From: Pseudomonadota bacterium
Lineage (GTDB): Bacteria; Pseudomonadota; Gammaproteobacteria; Xanthomonadales; Xanthomonadaceae
Length of the DNA: 14,943 bases
Reading direction: 5' to 3'
Assembly (NCBI GenBank): GCA_023388715.1
Contig: JAEWFT010000048.1
Span: 1 to 14,943 of the forward strand
A program made the translations under genes and the position numbers. How positions within the stretch are numbered: position 1 is the stretch's first letter; each line of letters begins with the position of its first letter. Positions 14,195 through 14,943 of this stretch are shown here, piece by piece. The notes beneath the pieces were generated by a model. The model searched no databases, was not told the DNA's origin, and saw only the letters and a program-made list of their open reading frames with translations.

Positions 14195-14943
14195 ATGACC
14201 ATCCTGCGCATCGCCACCCGCAAGAGCCCGCTCGCGCTATGGCAGACCGAACACGTGGCCGCGCGCCTGCGCGCCGCGCATCCCGGCCTCGAGGTGGCGC
14301 TGGTGCCGCTGTCCACCCGCGGCGACGAGGTGCTCGATCGCTCGCTGGCGGCAATCGGCGGCAAGGGCCTGTTCCTCAAGGAACTGGAGGTCGCCATGCA
14401 GCGCGGCGAGGCCGACTGCGCCGTGCATTCGCTCAAGGACGTGCCGATGGAGCTGGAGCCGGGCTTCGTGCTGCCGGCGATCCTGGCCCGCCACGATCCG
14501 TCGGATGCCTTCATCAGCAACCGCTTCGACGGGATCGATGCGCTGCCGCCGGGCGCGGTGGTCGGCACGTCCTCGCTGCGGCGGCAGGCGCAGCTGCGCG
14601 CACTGCGCGCGGACCTGGTGATCCGCGACCTGCGCGGCAACGTCAACACCCGACTGGCCAAGCTGGATGCAGGCGAGTACGACGCGATCATCCTCGCCTG
14701 CGCGGGACTGGAGCGGCTGGGACTGGGCGCGCGGGTGCGCGCCCGGCTGACCGCGCCGGGGTGGTTGCCGGCACCTGCGCAGGGGGCGATCGCGATCGAG
14801 GCGCGCGCAGGCGATGCCGCGATGCAGGCGCTGCTGGCGGTGCTCGACGATGCCGACAGCCGCCGCTGCGTCGAGGCCGAGCGCGCGATGAACCGCGCGC
14901 TGCATGGCAGCTGCCACGTGCCGGTGGCCGCGCTGGCCACGCT
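14195..14943 (+). CDS. hemC: Hydroxymethylbilane synthase (porphobilinogen deaminase), 3' end cut by window
   Basis: The enzyme joins four porphobilinogen molecules into hydroxymethylbilane in haem and tetrapyrrole synthesis, in the cytoplasm. The 249 whole codons visible cover domains 1, 2 and the start of domain 3; about 50-60 residues should lie beyond the edge. Signature stretches are RIATRKSPLALWQTEHV (5-21), STRGDEVLDRSLAAIGGKGL (40-59), HSLKDVPMELEPG (78-90) with catalytic D82, VGTSSLRRQAQLRALR, RDLRGNVNTRLAKLDAGEYD, PAPAQGAIAIEAR (192-204), and C240 in LHGSCHVPVAALA, which binds the dipyrromethane cofactor. Because no stop codon lies within the window, it is easy to miss; long open frames on the opposite strand here are shadows. 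It starts 24 bases after the algR stop, as in Pseudomonas. Confidence 0.96.
   Translation, partial: MTILRIATRKSPLALWQTEHVAARLRAAHPGLEVALVPLSTRGDEVLDRSLAAIGGKGLFLKELEVAMQRGEADCAVHSLKDVPMELEPGFVLPAILARHDPSDAFISNRFDGIDALPPGAVVGTSSLRRQAQLRALRADLVIRDLRGNVNTRLAKLDAGEYDAIILACAGLERLGLGARVRARLTAPGWLPAPAQGAIAIEARAGDAAMQALLAVLDDADSRRCVEAERAMNRALHGSCHVPVAALAT

Noticed and set aside
13903..14940. Long minus-strand frames over the algR-hemC region
   Set aside because: The plus strand here encodes hemC with all its signature motifs. The antisense products are Ser/Arg/Ala-rich with no domain.

Overview
The window is a GC-rich (my estimate 65-70 %) chromosomal segment. It most likely comes from a gammaproteobacterium of the Xanthomonadaceae/Lysobacteraceae (Lysobacter, Luteimonas or Pseudoxanthomonas type). 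The clues are the RpoD C-terminus, the gene order algZ-algR-hemC shared with Pseudomonas and xanthomonads, and the strong G/C bias at third codon positions. I see no insertion sequence, phage gene, CRISPR array or rRNA. No stretch over 300 bases lacks a gene; the longest gaps are 692-824 and 11506-11691.

Region 1 (1-691, + strand): the 3' end of rpoD (housekeeping sigma-70), a hairpin terminator, and a tRNA with a CAU anticodon that looks like the lysidine-modified tRNA-Ile2 with CCA encoded.

Region 2 (692-5084, + strand): a two-gene signalling unit. The first gene encodes a response regulator with an EAL domain carrying every catalytic residue I checked, a predicted c-di-GMP phosphodiesterase. 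Five bases later comes a 1006-residue BvgS/RocS-like hybrid sensor kinase with a periplasmic SBP_bac_3 domain, TM, PAS, HisKA, HATPase, REC and HPt. Together they form a probable phosphorelay from a periplasmic small-molecule signal to c-di-GMP breakdown. A large inverted repeat spans the convergent stop codons at its end.

Region 3 (5085-11600, - strand, read right to left): a four-gene RND multidrug-efflux operon in the order membrane-fusion lipoprotein, AcrB/MexB-type pump, OprM/NodT-type outer-membrane lipoprotein, TetR repressor. The last three genes are joined by ATGA overlaps or short gaps. A near-perfect palindrome lies between the -35 and -10 of the predicted operon promoter and is the obvious site for the TetR protein.

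Region 4 (11601-14943, + strand): a serine carboxylesterase, a LytS/AlgZ-type kinase and an AlgR-type LytTR response regulator, coupled by one-base stop/start overlaps. They are followed after 24 bases by hemC, which runs off the right edge. hemC sits just downstream of a -10-like GATAAT whose predicted transcription start is the A of the ATG, so it may be leaderless.

No entirely new system is evident. The items most worth following are the REC-EAL/hybrid-kinase pair, the self-regulated efflux operon with its operator, the esterase-AlgZR-hemC coupling, and three inverted repeats at gene boundaries.
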